DNA of 64,000 nt from an uncultured Isosphaeraceae bacterium (GTDB taxonomy: Bacteria; Planctomycetota; Planctomycetia; Isosphaerales; Isosphaeraceae), in assembly GCA_945957605.1 (NCBI GenBank), contig CAMFLR010000003.1:558001-622000 (forward strand). Direction: 5' to 3'. This document shows positions 1 through 8,893 of the stretch, piece after piece (position 1 is the first letter of the stretch; each line of letters begins with the position of its first letter). A model generated the notes under the pieces. It searched no databases, was not told the origin of the DNA, and worked only from the letters and a program-made list of their open reading frames with translations. Made by a program: the position numbers and the translations under genes.

Positions 1-912
1 GTTCGACTCACCCACAAGCGCCCAGATGACGCCGACGGTCGCGAGATTCGCGGTCGGTTCGATGATGAACATCGGGAATGCGAGTTGGCGGCGAATCTTG
101 AACCAGCGCGAGTGGCGATTCAAAAACCACCGGCTGCTGCGCTCCTGGTTCAGGTTGTCGATGACGTGATGACTGAGCACAACCGAATAACCCGCCTTGC
201 GAATCCGCAGGCCGAGCACCTGGTCTTCGGCCAGCAAATTCCGCACGCCCGCGAGCCCGCCGGCTGCTTCAAGGGCCTGCACAGGCATCAGCATCGACTT
301 GCCCACCACGCAGGTGATGCCGATGGCCGAAGCGGTCGCCACACCGCCGGCAATAAAGCCGTTCAGGTGCAGGTTCTCGAGCGCGGCACCAAAATGCTCT
401 TCACCCGTGCCGTTGAACAGGTTCGAGACGAGTCCCACGCCCGGCTTCGCCAGGTAGCAGGTCGTTTCGCGTAGGTATTCGGGTCTGACTCGGACGTTCG
501 AGTCGCTGATGAGAATCACTTCGTGCCGACGATGCGGCCACATCGCGGCGAGGTTTTCCACCTTGGGGTTGAGCCCGAACGCGGGCGTGCCAACCACCAG
601 ACGGGCGTCGTGTTGCGGGTAACGCGCAATCAGTTGTTCAACGACTGGAATCGCCGGATCGTTGGCGTCGGCGACTCCAAACAGAATCTGATAAACTGGG
701 TAATCCAGCTTGAAGAAGCTTTCGAGATTCTCTTCGAGCCCCTCGTCGAACCCCTTGAGCGGCTTGAGGATCGTGACGGGCGGAGTGTGATTGGTGTTCA
801 GGTTCCGGGGACGGCGGGTGACCCAGAAGACGGCTGCGCCCGTAACGAGCGTGACCAGCACGGCCCAGGCCGCGATTGCACCTAGAATCAGGTCGCCATT
901 CCAGCCATTCAT
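1..912 (-). CDS. Ceramide-glucosyltransferase-like GT21 glycosyltransferase, 3' end outside window
   Basis: The reading frame is open from ATG at 912 leftward to the window edge, giving 303 residues with no stop, so the C-terminus is missing. An N-terminal hydrophobic segment (about residues 8-30) suggests a membrane anchor. The GT21 signature is complete: D1 in VADAND (80-85), D2 in ISDSN (135-139), D3 in AEDQ (228-231) and RHSRW (266-270), which fits the (Q/R)xxRW motif. Family members transfer a sugar from a nucleotide sugar to a lipid acceptor (ceramide in eukaryotes, hopanoid or other lipids in HpnI-type bacterial enzymes). The acceptor cannot be told from sequence. No hopanoid genes are visible nearby. 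Confidence 0.85.
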   Translation of the reverse strand, partial: MNGWNGDLILGAIAAWAVLVTLVTGAAVFWVTRRPRNLNTNHTPPVTILKPLKGFDEGLEENLESFFKLDYPVYQILFGVADANDPAIPVVEQLIARYPQHDARLVVGTPAFGLNPKVENLAAMWPHRRHEVILISDSNVRVRPEYLRETTCYLAKPGVGLVSNLFNGTGEEHFGAALENLHLNGFIAGGVATASAIGITCVVGKSMLMPVQALEAAGGLAGVRNLLAEDQVLGLRIRKAGYSVVLSHHVIDNLNQERSSRWFLNRHSRWFKIRRQLAFPMFIIEPTANLATVGVIWALVGESN

Positions 913-1015
913 CGCCGAGACGGCCTCCGAAGAGGGGATGCGCCAACAGGAACGCCCGGGCAGCATTGCTCGGACGTCTTACGTAAATCGTTTACACAAG
1001 GAGCGTTCGGTTCGC

Positions 1016-1447
1016 TCAATCAGAATTGGGTCTCATCCGTAAGACCAGAGGCCCCTGACAGCAGGGACAATCCTGATCATAGCGTACACTTATTGCGCAA
1101 ACGTCACAATAATATTCGGGTGTTTGCAACTTTCCTTCTTCACGAACTTTGAACGAAGCGACCTGCAAATACGGCAAACCGTCATGTTTCCGACCGACGA
1201 TCACCGTTTCGCGGTTTTGCAGCCGTTTGTCGCGGAAAAGCGCCCGGCTTGCGTCGTCTGACAACAGCGGGATGATTTGCCCATCTTCGCTCACGAGCGC
1301 AACTTGCCCAGCAATTGGTTCAGGGTCCACCTTGAAGTCGCGCGCCTTGAGAGCCGCCGTCAGGTCGATCACCTTGCCGCGCACTGTTACGGTTTGGGGA
1401 CCAGCGGTGAAGACCGCGAGCATGAGAATCGTCAGGGTATAGGGCAT
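1016..1447 (-). CDS. Exported small protein with C-terminal four-cysteine knuckle
   Basis: A 143-residue protein of unknown function. Residues 1-16 look like a short signal peptide ending near TAG. The middle is a beta-rich region with no motif I recognise. The C-terminus has CDVC (114-117) and CPCC (127-130), which would suit a single zinc or other metal site. It is divergent from the methyltransferase gene at 1615, and the 167-base gap would hold both promoters. The pairing of an exported protein with a metal knuckle is seen directly; any role is unknown. Confidence 0.6.
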   Translation of the reverse strand: MPYTLTILMLAVFTAGPQTVTVRGKVIDLTAALKARDFKVDPEPIAGQVALVSEDGQIIPLLSDDASRALFRDKRLQNRETVIVGRKHDGLPYLQVASFKVREEGKLQTPEYYCDVCAISVRYDQDCPCCQGPLVLRMRPNSD

Positions 1448-1614
1448 GGTTGTAAATCTCGCGTGCGCCGGACTTTGGTGGGCGAGTGGGCTGGTATGAA
1501 TCGTATCGCTAAGCCTGACAGCGTCCAGACTTATCCTGGATGACTCACCGAAACCGCTTCGCTATGATGAGGTTGAAACCGATCACGAGGATTCGCAAGA
1601 AGTGAGGGAAGTCC

Positions 1615-2382
1615 ATGGCACGTCTGGCGTTCCCACGATTTGTCCTCACGTTGAGCGTCGCGGCGACGCTTCTGGCCGCCAGTCTTTCCTCTGGCGACGA
1701 ACCGCAGGCCGACCCCACTCAGGCGGCGCGGAATAAGCTAGTCCAGCAACACCTTGTCGAGCGCGGGATCAAAGACCCTCGCGTGCTCGATGCGTTTCGT
1801 AAAGTGCCGCGCCACCTCTTCTTACCGCCTGAAGGTCGCCGCCACGCCTACGACGACGAGTCGATTCCGATCGGCGAAGGCCAAACCAGCACGCCGCCGT
1901 TCGACATGGCCTTCATGACCGAAACGCTCCAGCTCAAGCCGACCGATAAGGTGTACGAGGTCGGCACCGGTTCGGGCTATCAGGCGTCCATCCTGGCGCA
2001 GCTTGCCAAGGAAGTGTATTCGGTCGAGATCCACAAACCGCTGGGCGAATCGGCGGCCAAGGTGATCAAAGAACTTGGGTATAAGAATCTGCACACGCGG
2101 GTGGGCGATGGCTACGAAGGTTGGCCCGAAGCGGCCCCGTTTGACGCCATTATTGTGACGTGCGCCCCCACAAAAGTGCCTCAGCCGCTGGTCGATCAGC
2201 TCAAGGAAGGCGGCCGCATCGTGATCCCGATTGGTTCGCGATACAACCAGGTGGTGCATCTGATCGTCAAGAAAGACGGCAAGCTCATCGATCGCCAACT
2301 TCGGCCGACGCTATTCGTTCCCATGACCGGACGCGACCAGCGCGAAGCACGCGAGGCTGCGAAAGGAAAGGACAAACCGTGA
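1615..2382 (+). CDS. pcm: Exported protein-L-isoaspartate O-methyltransferase
   Basis: PCMT family, 255 residues, using S-adenosylmethionine to methylate isoaspartyl residues and so start repair of aged proteins. SAM motif I is VYEVGTGSG (114-122). The family pattern around GQTSTPPF and the C-terminal FVPMTG are present. Residues 1-27 form a hydrophobic signal peptide ending near SSG, so the enzyme is predicted to leave the cytoplasm, unlike the E. coli enzyme. The core begins after about residue 35, so the leader is an addition rather than part of the fold. The stop TGA overlaps the GTG start of the next gene, which suggests translational coupling. Confidence 0.9.
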   Translation: MARLAFPRFVLTLSVAATLLAASLSSGDEPQADPTQAARNKLVQQHLVERGIKDPRVLDAFRKVPRHLFLPPEGRRHAYDDESIPIGEGQTSTPPFDMAFMTETLQLKPTDKVYEVGTGSGYQASILAQLAKEVYSVEIHKPLGESAAKVIKELGYKNLHTRVGDGYEGWPEAAPFDAIIVTCAPTKVPQPLVDQLKEGGRIVIPIGSRYNQVVHLIVKKDGKLIDRQLRPTLFVPMTGRDQREAREAAKGKDKP

Positions 2383-5240
2383 AACGGGTTGAGTCACGCC
2401 GCCGAGCAAGTTTCTGGTTGCTGCTCGCCCTCCTCGCCATGAGCTCGAGCCAGGCGTCGGCCCAGGAAGTCGAGGTCGATCGCCCTGAAGCCCCTCGGCT
2501 CGACCCACTCGAGGTCGACGCGAATGGCGACGGCGTGCCCGACGGCTGGTACAACCTGCGCGACTGCGTCTGGGCGAAAGGTGGCGTGAGTCCGCGTGGG
2601 TCGCACTGTTTCCGGTTCGAGAATCCAAAACCCGGTCGGCCTGCGCGTACCAGCCGAGCGTTCGGAGTCGACGGCCGTAAGGTCGAAGCGCTTCTCGTTG
2701 GAATTTGGGTCCGAGTCGAAAAGGTCGGCCCCGGTCAGCGTCTCGGCGATGAGCCTGGCCTCGTGATTGACTTCCTCGGCGATCAGCTTCGCGCGGTCAA
2801 GCGTGCGTCGCTGGGACCTTGGACCAAAACGATCGGCACGAAATGGACGCACGTCGTCAAGCGAATTTCGATTCCACCCGGCACGCGTGACGCGATTCTC
2901 TCGGTCGGATTGCTCGGTGGAACAGGCGTGCTCGAGGTCGACGACCTGACGATCGAGCCGATTCCCATCGGCACGTCATCGGGTGTGAATCTGGTTATCA
3001 ACGGCGATTTCGAACTCGGCGACCCCGCGCCTGCCGGTTGGATGACTGAGAACGGTGCCGCACGCGTTTTTCCGGGACATGAGTCAATCTCGGCCGTTGA
3101 ATTGTCGCGAGCCGGTTCACGATTGCTGACGGGAATTGGTGTTCCGGTTGATGGTTTGAATGCCCTGAAAGTGAGCGTGGCGGTGCATCGTCGCGACCTG
3201 CGCGGGGCCGATGCCGTGAGTGCTGCGATGTTCTTCCTTGATGCCGATGGGCGATCAGTCGTGCCGCAGGGCGGAAACCTGCCGATCTTCCGGTTTGGCG
3301 GTAGCTCGCCCTGGACGACTGAGGAAACGATCGTCAACGTCCCTAACGGTGCGGTTCGCGCGGTGCTTCAGTTTGAGAAGTCGCACGCGACCGGGGCGAT
3401 TCAGATCGACGACGTGATCGTGATGGGCAACCCGCAGCCCGATCCGGCCGAGTGGAAGCCGTTCCACGTCGAAACGAAGAAGGCCGACTGGATGCCGGTC
3501 GAGGGGGCAAAACAGATCGTCGCTGGCTCGGCTCTTGATGCGTCTGCGTTGCTTCAAGGGGCAGCCGGTGGGCATGGATTCGTCACGGTGAAAAACGGCC
3601 GCCTGACGTTTCAGGATGGAACACGGGCCCGATTTTTCGGCGTGCAATTGCTTCCGCCGGCCGCGTTTCAGGATACGGAACGCACCGATGCACTCGTCGA
3701 TCATCTGGCAAGAAGCGGCGTCAACCTCGTGCGGCTCGGCGAGCTCGACACACCGCTCGGCCCGGACCGCAGCTTGTTCGATGATAGCCGCGACGATACC
3801 AAGGAACTCGATCCCATCGCGCTCGGGCGATTCGATCATTTGATCGCCGCTTTGAAGTCGCGTGGCATTTACGTCGCGCTCGAATTCCAGGCGATGAGAC
3901 GGTTCCGCTTTGAAGACGATGTTCCGACGCCCGAGTTGCTTGGCTATGGCGGTGGCCCCGGTGCGATCGTCGATCCCAAGCTGCACGCCGCTTTGCTCAA
4001 GGCGGCCGAGCAACTTCTGGGGCACGTCAATTCCGAGACGGGTATTGCCCTAAAAGACGATCCGATGCTGGCGTGGTTCACGCTCTTCGGCGAGATCTCG
4101 CTCTATGACCTGATCGACGATCCCAACGCCCTGCCGCCCAGCATTCAGACCGCGCTCAAGAGTAAGGGCGTTGCGGGAAGATCAGGCTGGCGCGCCGTTG
4201 AATCGGCAGCGCTCAAGGAACTCGCCGATTCGCTTCGAGCCAAGGGGCTGAGAGTGCCGATTGCCGGTGTTTCTCACTGGCGGAGAGAGGCTGATTTTGC
4301 GTTGACAGTCACCGCGCCCGGGCTCGACCTCGTGGACGATCGGTTGTTCTGGACGCCTCCCACGTTTCTTTCGCCTAACCGCCGCTCGCTGCTGCTCAAT
4401 CGCGATGGTGGATTGCTTTCCGCCGCGAGCAAGAAGCGCAAGACGGACCGGCCCTATGTAGTCGGCCAGTGGTGCGATCAGACGTCGGGTGCTTGGAGTC
4501 TGCCGTACGAGGCGGGCGACATGATGATGACGAGCGTGCTGGCGTCGTCGGAAGATTGGGATGCAATCGTCAGACGCGGCGTGTTTGTGAACCCGCAAGT
4601 GTGGGGCGCTGCCGCACCCGGCACAAGCGGCGGCGAGGACCTGTTTCAACTTCCCGAAATCGCCAATGCCGTCCCGCCCGTTTTTGCCCTCCTGCCGCAC
4701 GCCGCATCGGTCTACCTGCGACGCGAAGCGACCAGCGAAGCAACAGGACCTGCACGAAAAGGAACCAAGCCTGCGGCAGGCTTGCCTGGCTGGGATTCGC
4801 GAAACGGCCGGTTGCTCGTCGACACGCCGCACACGCAGGCGATCGCCGGTTGGTACGAAGACGAATCGGGCCGTTTTCCCGCGCTCACGCTCGAGTCGAA
4901 AACACCGTTCTCTGTGGTGGCCGTTTCATCGTTCGCACGCGAACCGATCGCGACCAGCAAGCGGCTGCTTGTAACGGCCGTGGCACGCGTCGAACCGACG
5001 GGACTTGAGTATGTCGATGAGTGGAAACGAGAAGTCTCCAACGCTGGCCGACCGCCGTTGTTGCAGGAACCCGTGCGAGCCCGAATTACCTGGCGACGTG
5101 GCGGCAGCGTGAAAGCGTATGCACTCGATAACGAGGGCAAGCGCACCGGCGCGGCGGTGCTCGAAAAATCGGGCGATGCTTCGGTATTGGTGATCGATGG
5201 GATGTCGCCAGGGCTGCACTGGGAACTGGTGGCTGAATAA
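2379..5240 (+). CDS. Large secreted glycoside-hydrolase-like protein (GH5-like TIM barrel)
   Basis: 953 residues from a GTG that overlaps the pcm stop (GTGA). AAAGGAAAGG just upstream supports this start. A basic, hydrophobic leader ends at ASAQ. Two beta-sandwich, carbohydrate-binding-like regions follow, each with a DxDGDG or NGDFE type opening. From about residue 410 a TIM-barrel-like region has the phrases RLGELDTP, GIYVALEF and AWFTLFGEISLY. In GH-A enzymes the acid/base Glu follows Asn (NE); here Glu572 follows Gly, so activity is doubtful or the residue is reassigned. The tail is beta-rich. Substrate unknown. A 19-base palindrome lies inside the coding region at 4766-4784. Confidence 0.75.
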   Translation: MKRVESRRRASFWLLLALLAMSSSQASAQEVEVDRPEAPRLDPLEVDANGDGVPDGWYNLRDCVWAKGGVSPRGSHCFRFENPKPGRPARTSRAFGVDGRKVEALLVGIWVRVEKVGPGQRLGDEPGLVIDFLGDQLRAVKRASLGPWTKTIGTKWTHVVKRISIPPGTRDAILSVGLLGGTGVLEVDDLTIEPIPIGTSSGVNLVINGDFELGDPAPAGWMTENGAARVFPGHESISAVELSRAGSRLLTGIGVPVDGLNALKVSVAVHRRDLRGADAVSAAMFFLDADGRSVVPQGGNLPIFRFGGSSPWTTEETIVNVPNGAVRAVLQFEKSHATGAIQIDDVIVMGNPQPDPAEWKPFHVETKKADWMPVEGAKQIVAGSALDASALLQGAAGGHGFVTVKNGRLTFQDGTRARFFGVQLLPPAAFQDTERTDALVDHLARSGVNLVRLGELDTPLGPDRSLFDDSRDDTKELDPIALGRFDHLIAALKSRGIYVALEFQAMRRFRFEDDVPTPELLGYGGGPGAIVDPKLHAALLKAAEQLLGHVNSETGIALKDDPMLAWFTLFGEISLYDLIDDPNALPPSIQTALKSKGVAGRSGWRAVESAALKELADSLRAKGLRVPIAGVSHWRREADFALTVTAPGLDLVDDRLFWTPPTFLSPNRRSLLLNRDGGLLSAASKKRKTDRPYVVGQWCDQTSGAWSLPYEAGDMMMTSVLASSEDWDAIVRRGVFVNPQVWGAAAPGTSGGEDLFQLPEIANAVPPVFALLPHAASVYLRREATSEATGPARKGTKPAAGLPGWDSRNGRLLVDTPHTQAIAGWYEDESGRFPALTLESKTPFSVVAVSSFAREPIATSKRLLVTAVARVEPTGLEYVDEWKREVSNAGRPPLLQEPVRARITWRRGGSVKAYALDNEGKRTGAAVLEKSGDASVLVIDGMSPGLHWELVAE
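4766..4784. repeat. 19-base perfect palindrome inside a coding region
   Basis: Arms CAAGCCTGC and GCAGGCTTG around a central G. It encodes part of a Pro/Gly/Ala linker in the glycosidase-like gene. It resembles an extragenic palindrome that has been tolerated within a linker, but a single copy does not prove that. Confidence 0.4.
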
Positions 5241-5345
5241 GTGATGGGAAGTTTGTAAGATCGATATTAGGCGTTGGGGAAAACGCAACGGTCGGGATTG
5301 CGTGGCCCGGACAACTTGCACGTTCTTCGCTCGGTCAGAGTGAGG

Positions 5346-5501
5346 GTGGCTGGGGCAGAATGCGCCAGGCGCCAAGGTGATGAGGATTCACAGATTGGTT
5401 CTTCCCCAGGTACCACGCACCTTGCCTGCGCAAAAGATGACCAATTCGTCTCTTGTCGAAATTGACGCTCATTCAAAGCTGGGGCATTCAGCCCTAGCCA
5501 C
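5346..5501. repeat. Pair of inverted 23-base imperfect repeats
   Basis: The copy at 5346-5368 and the reverse complement of 5479-5501 match at 20 of 23 bases. Both begin GTGGCT and end CCAG. They are 110 bases apart in a stretch with less G+C than the neighbouring genes. This could be a REP-like or small mobile element. No transposase is present. Confidence 0.5.
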
Positions 5502-5504
5502 ACG

Positions 5505-5876
5505 TTGAGAAAGAGGCTTGGCTTGAACTCTGTAATTGCTGAGCCGCCAGAAAAACGTGAGCAACCCAAAGTCTCGCTTCGCTCTCAGCGTGTTGCTCAA
5601 TTTGCAAGTAGCATTATTGGGCCTCTTGCAATCGCGGTTTTTGCGAGATGGAGTGCCGCACAAACCATCACAGCCCTTATAGGTGCGGTCATAGGAACTT
5701 TGATATTGATGCTCGTGGGTCGAACCATCAACGGGACGGGGACGTTAGGAACTCTCTCGGCGATCAACGCCGCATCAAATTCTGCTCCTATCACTCAGAC
5801 GGTCGTGGTCGTGAGCCTGACCTGCCTCATCATGGGCTTGCTGTATCGGTTCATGTTGAGAATGAAGAAGTGTTAG
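5505..5876 (+). CDS. Possible small membrane protein, unrecognised
   Basis: An open frame of 123 residues from a TTG at 5505. It encodes two clear hydrophobic stretches (about 49-71 and 95-115) separated by a polar Gly/Thr/Asn-rich loop, and ends in a basic tail. I recognise no family. There is no convincing ribosome binding site, and base composition is poorer in G+C than the neighbouring genes. The start abuts the right arm of the inverted repeat at 5479-5501. It may be a horizontally acquired orphan or not a gene at all. The 127 bases from 5877 to the epimerase hold nothing I can name. Confidence 0.35.
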   Translation: MRKRLGLNSVIAEPPEKREQPKVSLRSQRVAQFASSIIGPLAIAVFARWSAAQTITALIGAVIGTLILMLVGRTINGTGTLGTLSAINAASNSAPITQTVVVVSLTCLIMGLLYRFMLRMKKC

Positions 5877-6003
5877 TTCCAGCCTGCAAAGCGGATCCAA
5901 GGTATGAAATAAGAATCAAATCACCTGCCGACAGCGAATTCCACTTCACCCGCATCGAACTCGCAAATAAGCCGCGCGACGATCACCGACGGATAATGAT
6001 ATC

Positions 6004-6972
6004 ATGGCCATTCTGATCACCGGCGGCGCGGGCTTCATCGGTTCAAACCTCGTCGATCGCCTCCTGCGCGACGGTGCCGAGGTTGTCGCGTTCGATAACT
6101 TCGACTCGTTCTACGCGAGCGAGCGCAAGCGCGCGAATCTCGTCGATGCTCGAAAAAATCCTCGGTTCCGGCTCATCGAAGGGGATTTGCGCGATGATGA
6201 TCTGGTTGCGCGTACGGTCGCCGAAGTTGCGCCCGACGCGATCATTCATCTCGCCGCCAAGGCCGGTGTTCGTCCCAGCATTGAACTGCCTTCGGAATAC
6301 ACGGCCGTCAACGTCGGCGGTACGGTTCACCTGCTGGAAGCCGCGAGCCGATTGAGCCAGAAGCCTAGATTTGTTTACGCGTCAAGTTCGAGCGTCTACG
6401 GCGATCGCGACACTGCGCCGTTTTGCGAGACCGACCTCGTCGACACGCCGATCAGCCCTTACGCCGCCTCGAAAAAGGCTTGCGAACTCTTTGCGCACAC
6501 GTTTCACCACCTGCATGGCCTGCCGGTGACGGGGCTGCGTTTCTTTACGGCCTACGGTCCGCGCAACCGGCCCGACCTGGCGATCGCCAAGTTCACGCGG
6601 CTCATCGATCGCGGCGAGGCCGTGCCAATGTTCGGCGATGGATCAACCCGCCGCGACTATACCTTTGTCGCTGATATCGTCGATGGTATTGTTCGCGCCA
6701 TGAATCATTGCAAGTCGCTGCATTTGTACAATCTTGGAAATTCGTCGCCGATCGAACTCAAGGAGATGATTGCCACGATTGGCGATGCGCTTGGTAAATC
6801 GGTGCGCGTCGACCATCGTCCCGAGCAGCCTGGCGATGTTCGCCAGACGTTTGCCGATATCTCTCGCGCCGAGACCGAGATCGGCTTCTCGCCACGCACG
6901 TCGTTTGCCGATGGCATTCGCGCGTATGTCGACTGGTATCGTGAGGAGGTCAGGCAAGGCCGAGCAGTTTGA
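6004..6972 (+). CDS. NAD-dependent nucleotide-sugar epimerase (UDP-glucuronate 4-epimerase-like)
   Basis: Extended short-chain dehydrogenase, 322 residues. It has the Rossmann motif GGAGFIG (7-13), the catalytic Ser region SSSSVYG (127-133) and the YxxxK pair Tyr153/Lys157. The phrases FDNFDSFY and YGPRNRPD are characteristic of the UDP-glucuronate and UDP-glucose epimerase branch. It probably interconverts UDP-sugars for cell-surface polysaccharide. It would act in the cytoplasm. Its 3' end overlaps the convergent HAD gene by 23 bases. Exact substrate is inferred only. Confidence 0.85.
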   Translation: MAILITGGAGFIGSNLVDRLLRDGAEVVAFDNFDSFYASERKRANLVDARKNPRFRLIEGDLRDDDLVARTVAEVAPDAIIHLAAKAGVRPSIELPSEYTAVNVGGTVHLLEAASRLSQKPRFVYASSSSVYGDRDTAPFCETDLVDTPISPYAASKKACELFAHTFHHLHGLPVTGLRFFTAYGPRNRPDLAIAKFTRLIDRGEAVPMFGDGSTRRDYTFVADIVDGIVRAMNHCKSLHLYNLGNSSPIELKEMIATIGDALGKSVRVDHRPEQPGDVRQTFADISRAETEIGFSPRTSFADGIRAYVDWYREEVRQGRAV

Positions 6973-7603
6973 GCACGACTGGCAAATCGGTCAGGTTTGC
7001 GACGTACAAATCGCCAGCCCATGGCCCGCGCTGCCGACGATGCCCCACCGCAAGCGCACTCAAATTCGCCCGCAGGCACGATGACATCCCGGTTGGCGAA
7101 TCCTCGATCGCAATCGCCTGCTCGGCGGTGATTCCTAGCCATTCCAGCGCGAGCTTGTAACCATCGGGGGCGGGCTTGACGTTTTCCACATCTTCCTTGG
7201 CGACAATCACCTCGAAGCAGGACAGAACATCCGCCGCTTCCAGGGCGATTTCTGTATTCCGTCGCCAGGTTGTGGTCACAATACCGAGGCGAATGCTGCG
7301 CTCTTTCAACGCATGGATCAGCTCGATAACGCCGGGGTAGATTCGCGGCGCATCGGCAAGGAGCTGTTCGGTTTGCGCTTGTTTGATCTTGAGCCAACCG
7401 TCAACATCGCCGTTTTCGATTTTCTGCGTTGCGAACAGGTCGTGCAGAAACTTGCGATCGTCCACCTCGGCGGCGCAACTGGCGATTTCGTCGTCGACTT
7501 CCCAGCCGATCCGGCCGAGCGTGCGCTGCCAGGCGGCGATGTGGACGTTCTCGGTATCGGCGATGACGCCGTCGAAGTCGAAAAGGACGGCAATCGGTGG
7601 CAT
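6950..7603 (-). CDS. HAD-superfamily phosphatase/phosphomutase (beta-phosphoglucomutase-like)
   Basis: 217 residues from ATG at 7603. The frame is open further upstream, but the HAD nucleophile motif FDFDG (8-12, Asp9 and Asp11) sits at the usual distance from this Met. Other motifs are LGIVTTTWR (motif II region) and IAIEDSPTGM (motif IV). The cap region is alpha-helical, as in subfamily I enzymes such as beta-phosphoglucomutase and 2-deoxyglucose-6-phosphatase. The sugar-phosphate substrate is not determined. Its last 23 bases overlap the epimerase on the other strand. Confidence 0.85.
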   Translation of the reverse strand: MPPIAVLFDFDGVIADTENVHIAAWQRTLGRIGWEVDDEIASCAAEVDDRKFLHDLFATQKIENGDVDGWLKIKQAQTEQLLADAPRIYPGVIELIHALKERSIRLGIVTTTWRRNTEIALEAADVLSCFEVIVAKEDVENVKPAPDGYKLALEWLGITAEQAIAIEDSPTGMSSCLRANLSALAVGHRRQRGPWAGDLYVANLTDLPVVLKLLGLA

Positions 7604-7779
7604 GGTGTCGTCCGTCTCGCGCGTTGTGAAATGGCCTTCTCCGAAGCTTAACGTTCGTTGCCCAGCCGGGTCAAATCGTTGACTTTCCCCCTCGCGCCGC
7701 CTATGGTTGCGTCTTTCCGTCCCGAACGTTCGACGCACGGTCCGTCAGCCTTCAGACAGGCAAGGGAGAGACGTACGCC

Positions 7780-8787
7780 ATGGCCCGTCCCGTAACGCTG
7801 TTCACCGGCCAGTGGGCCGACCTGACCCTCGAAGTTATCTGCCAGAAAGCAGCCCAGTGGGGCTACGACGGTATCGAGCTGCCGTGCTGGGGCGATCACT
7901 TCAACGTCCAGAAAGCCCTCAACGACGACAACTACTGCAGGGAACGCCACGCCCTGCTGGCGAAGTACGGCCTCAAGACCTGGGCAATCTCGAACCACCT
8001 GACCGGCCAGCTCGTGCTCGATATTCTCGACGAGCGCACCGACGATTGGGTTCCGGCCGAGGTTCGCGGCAACTCCGAGAAGAAGCGAGCCTGGGCGATC
8101 CAGGAGATGAAGGATACCGCCCGCGCTGCGGCGAAGATGGGCGTGAAGGTGGTGAACGGCTTCACAGGCTCGTCGATCTGGCACCTGCTGTACTCGTTCC
8201 CGCCGGTTTCGGACAAGATGATCGACGACGGTTTCAAGCTGCTCGCCGAGCGCTTCAATCCGATTCTCGACGTGTTCAAGGAAGTGGGCGTCAAGTTCGC
8301 GCTCGAAGTTCACCCGACGGAAATCGCTTTTGACCTCTACTCGGCGAAGCGGGCGCTCGAAGCACTCGACCATCGCCCCGAGTTCGGCTTCAACTTCGAC
8401 CCGTCGCACCTGATCTGGCAGTTCGTCGATCCCGTCGCGTTCATCCGCGAATTCCCGGATCGCATCTATCACTTCCACGTGAAGGATGCCGCCCGCACAC
8501 TCGATGGCAAGACCGGCATTCTCGGCTCGCACCTCAACTTCGGCGACCCGCGCCGTGGGTGGGACTTCCGTTCACCGGGCCGCGGTCAGGTGAATTTTGA
8601 GGAAATCGCTCGCGCAATCAACGGCATCGGCTACGAAGGTCCGCTGTCGGTCGAGTGGGAAGACCCCGGAATGGATCGCGAATTTGGCGCTGCTGAAGCG
8701 GCCCAGTTCGTGAAGAAGACCCTCGGCTTCGCCTCCGCCGGTCGCCTCTTCGACTCGGCGTTCGCCGACGCCCAGGCTAACAAGTAA
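7780..8787 (+). CDS. Sugar phosphate isomerase/epimerase (xylose-isomerase-like TIM barrel)
   Basis: 335 residues. GGGAGAG just upstream of ATG supports the start. The AP-endonuclease-2/xylose-isomerase fold is shown by ordered metal-ligand phrases: ALEVHPTE, NFDPSHL, HFHVKDA and SVEWED, each at the end of a predicted beta strand. No signal peptide, so it is cytosolic. Family members act on inositol, tagatose-type or hydroxypyruvate-type substrates, and this subgroup is common in planctomycete sugar catabolism. The substrate is not assignable. A strong hairpin follows the stop. Confidence 0.85.
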   Translation: MARPVTLFTGQWADLTLEVICQKAAQWGYDGIELPCWGDHFNVQKALNDDNYCRERHALLAKYGLKTWAISNHLTGQLVLDILDERTDDWVPAEVRGNSEKKRAWAIQEMKDTARAAAKMGVKVVNGFTGSSIWHLLYSFPPVSDKMIDDGFKLLAERFNPILDVFKEVGVKFALEVHPTEIAFDLYSAKRALEALDHRPEFGFNFDPSHLIWQFVDPVAFIREFPDRIYHFHVKDAARTLDGKTGILGSHLNFGDPRRGWDFRSPGRGQVNFEEIARAINGIGYEGPLSVEWEDPGMDREFGAAEAAQFVKKTLGFASAGRLFDSAFADAQANK

Positions 8788-8818
8788 GCAAACGCTTCGA
8801 TTGAGTTGATCGAATATG

Positions 8819-8856
8819 AAACGAGGTCCACCGATTTGATTCGGCGGACCTCGTTT
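8819..8856. terminator. Bidirectional hairpin terminator
   Basis: A 16-base stem with one mismatch (AAACGAGGTCC arms) around TTTGAT. The outer stem is A/T on both sides, so it can serve both the isomerase gene on the plus strand and the glycine-zipper gene on the minus strand. Confidence 0.75.
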
Positions 8857-8893
8857 CGCATTCCTGTATATGTCTTGTTGCAAATCAAGGCGG

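Noticed and set aside
7648..8532. Open frame opposite the sugar isomerase gene
   Set aside because: The plus-strand gene has an ordered set of family motifs. The antisense product is Arg/Glu/Val-rich with no domain.
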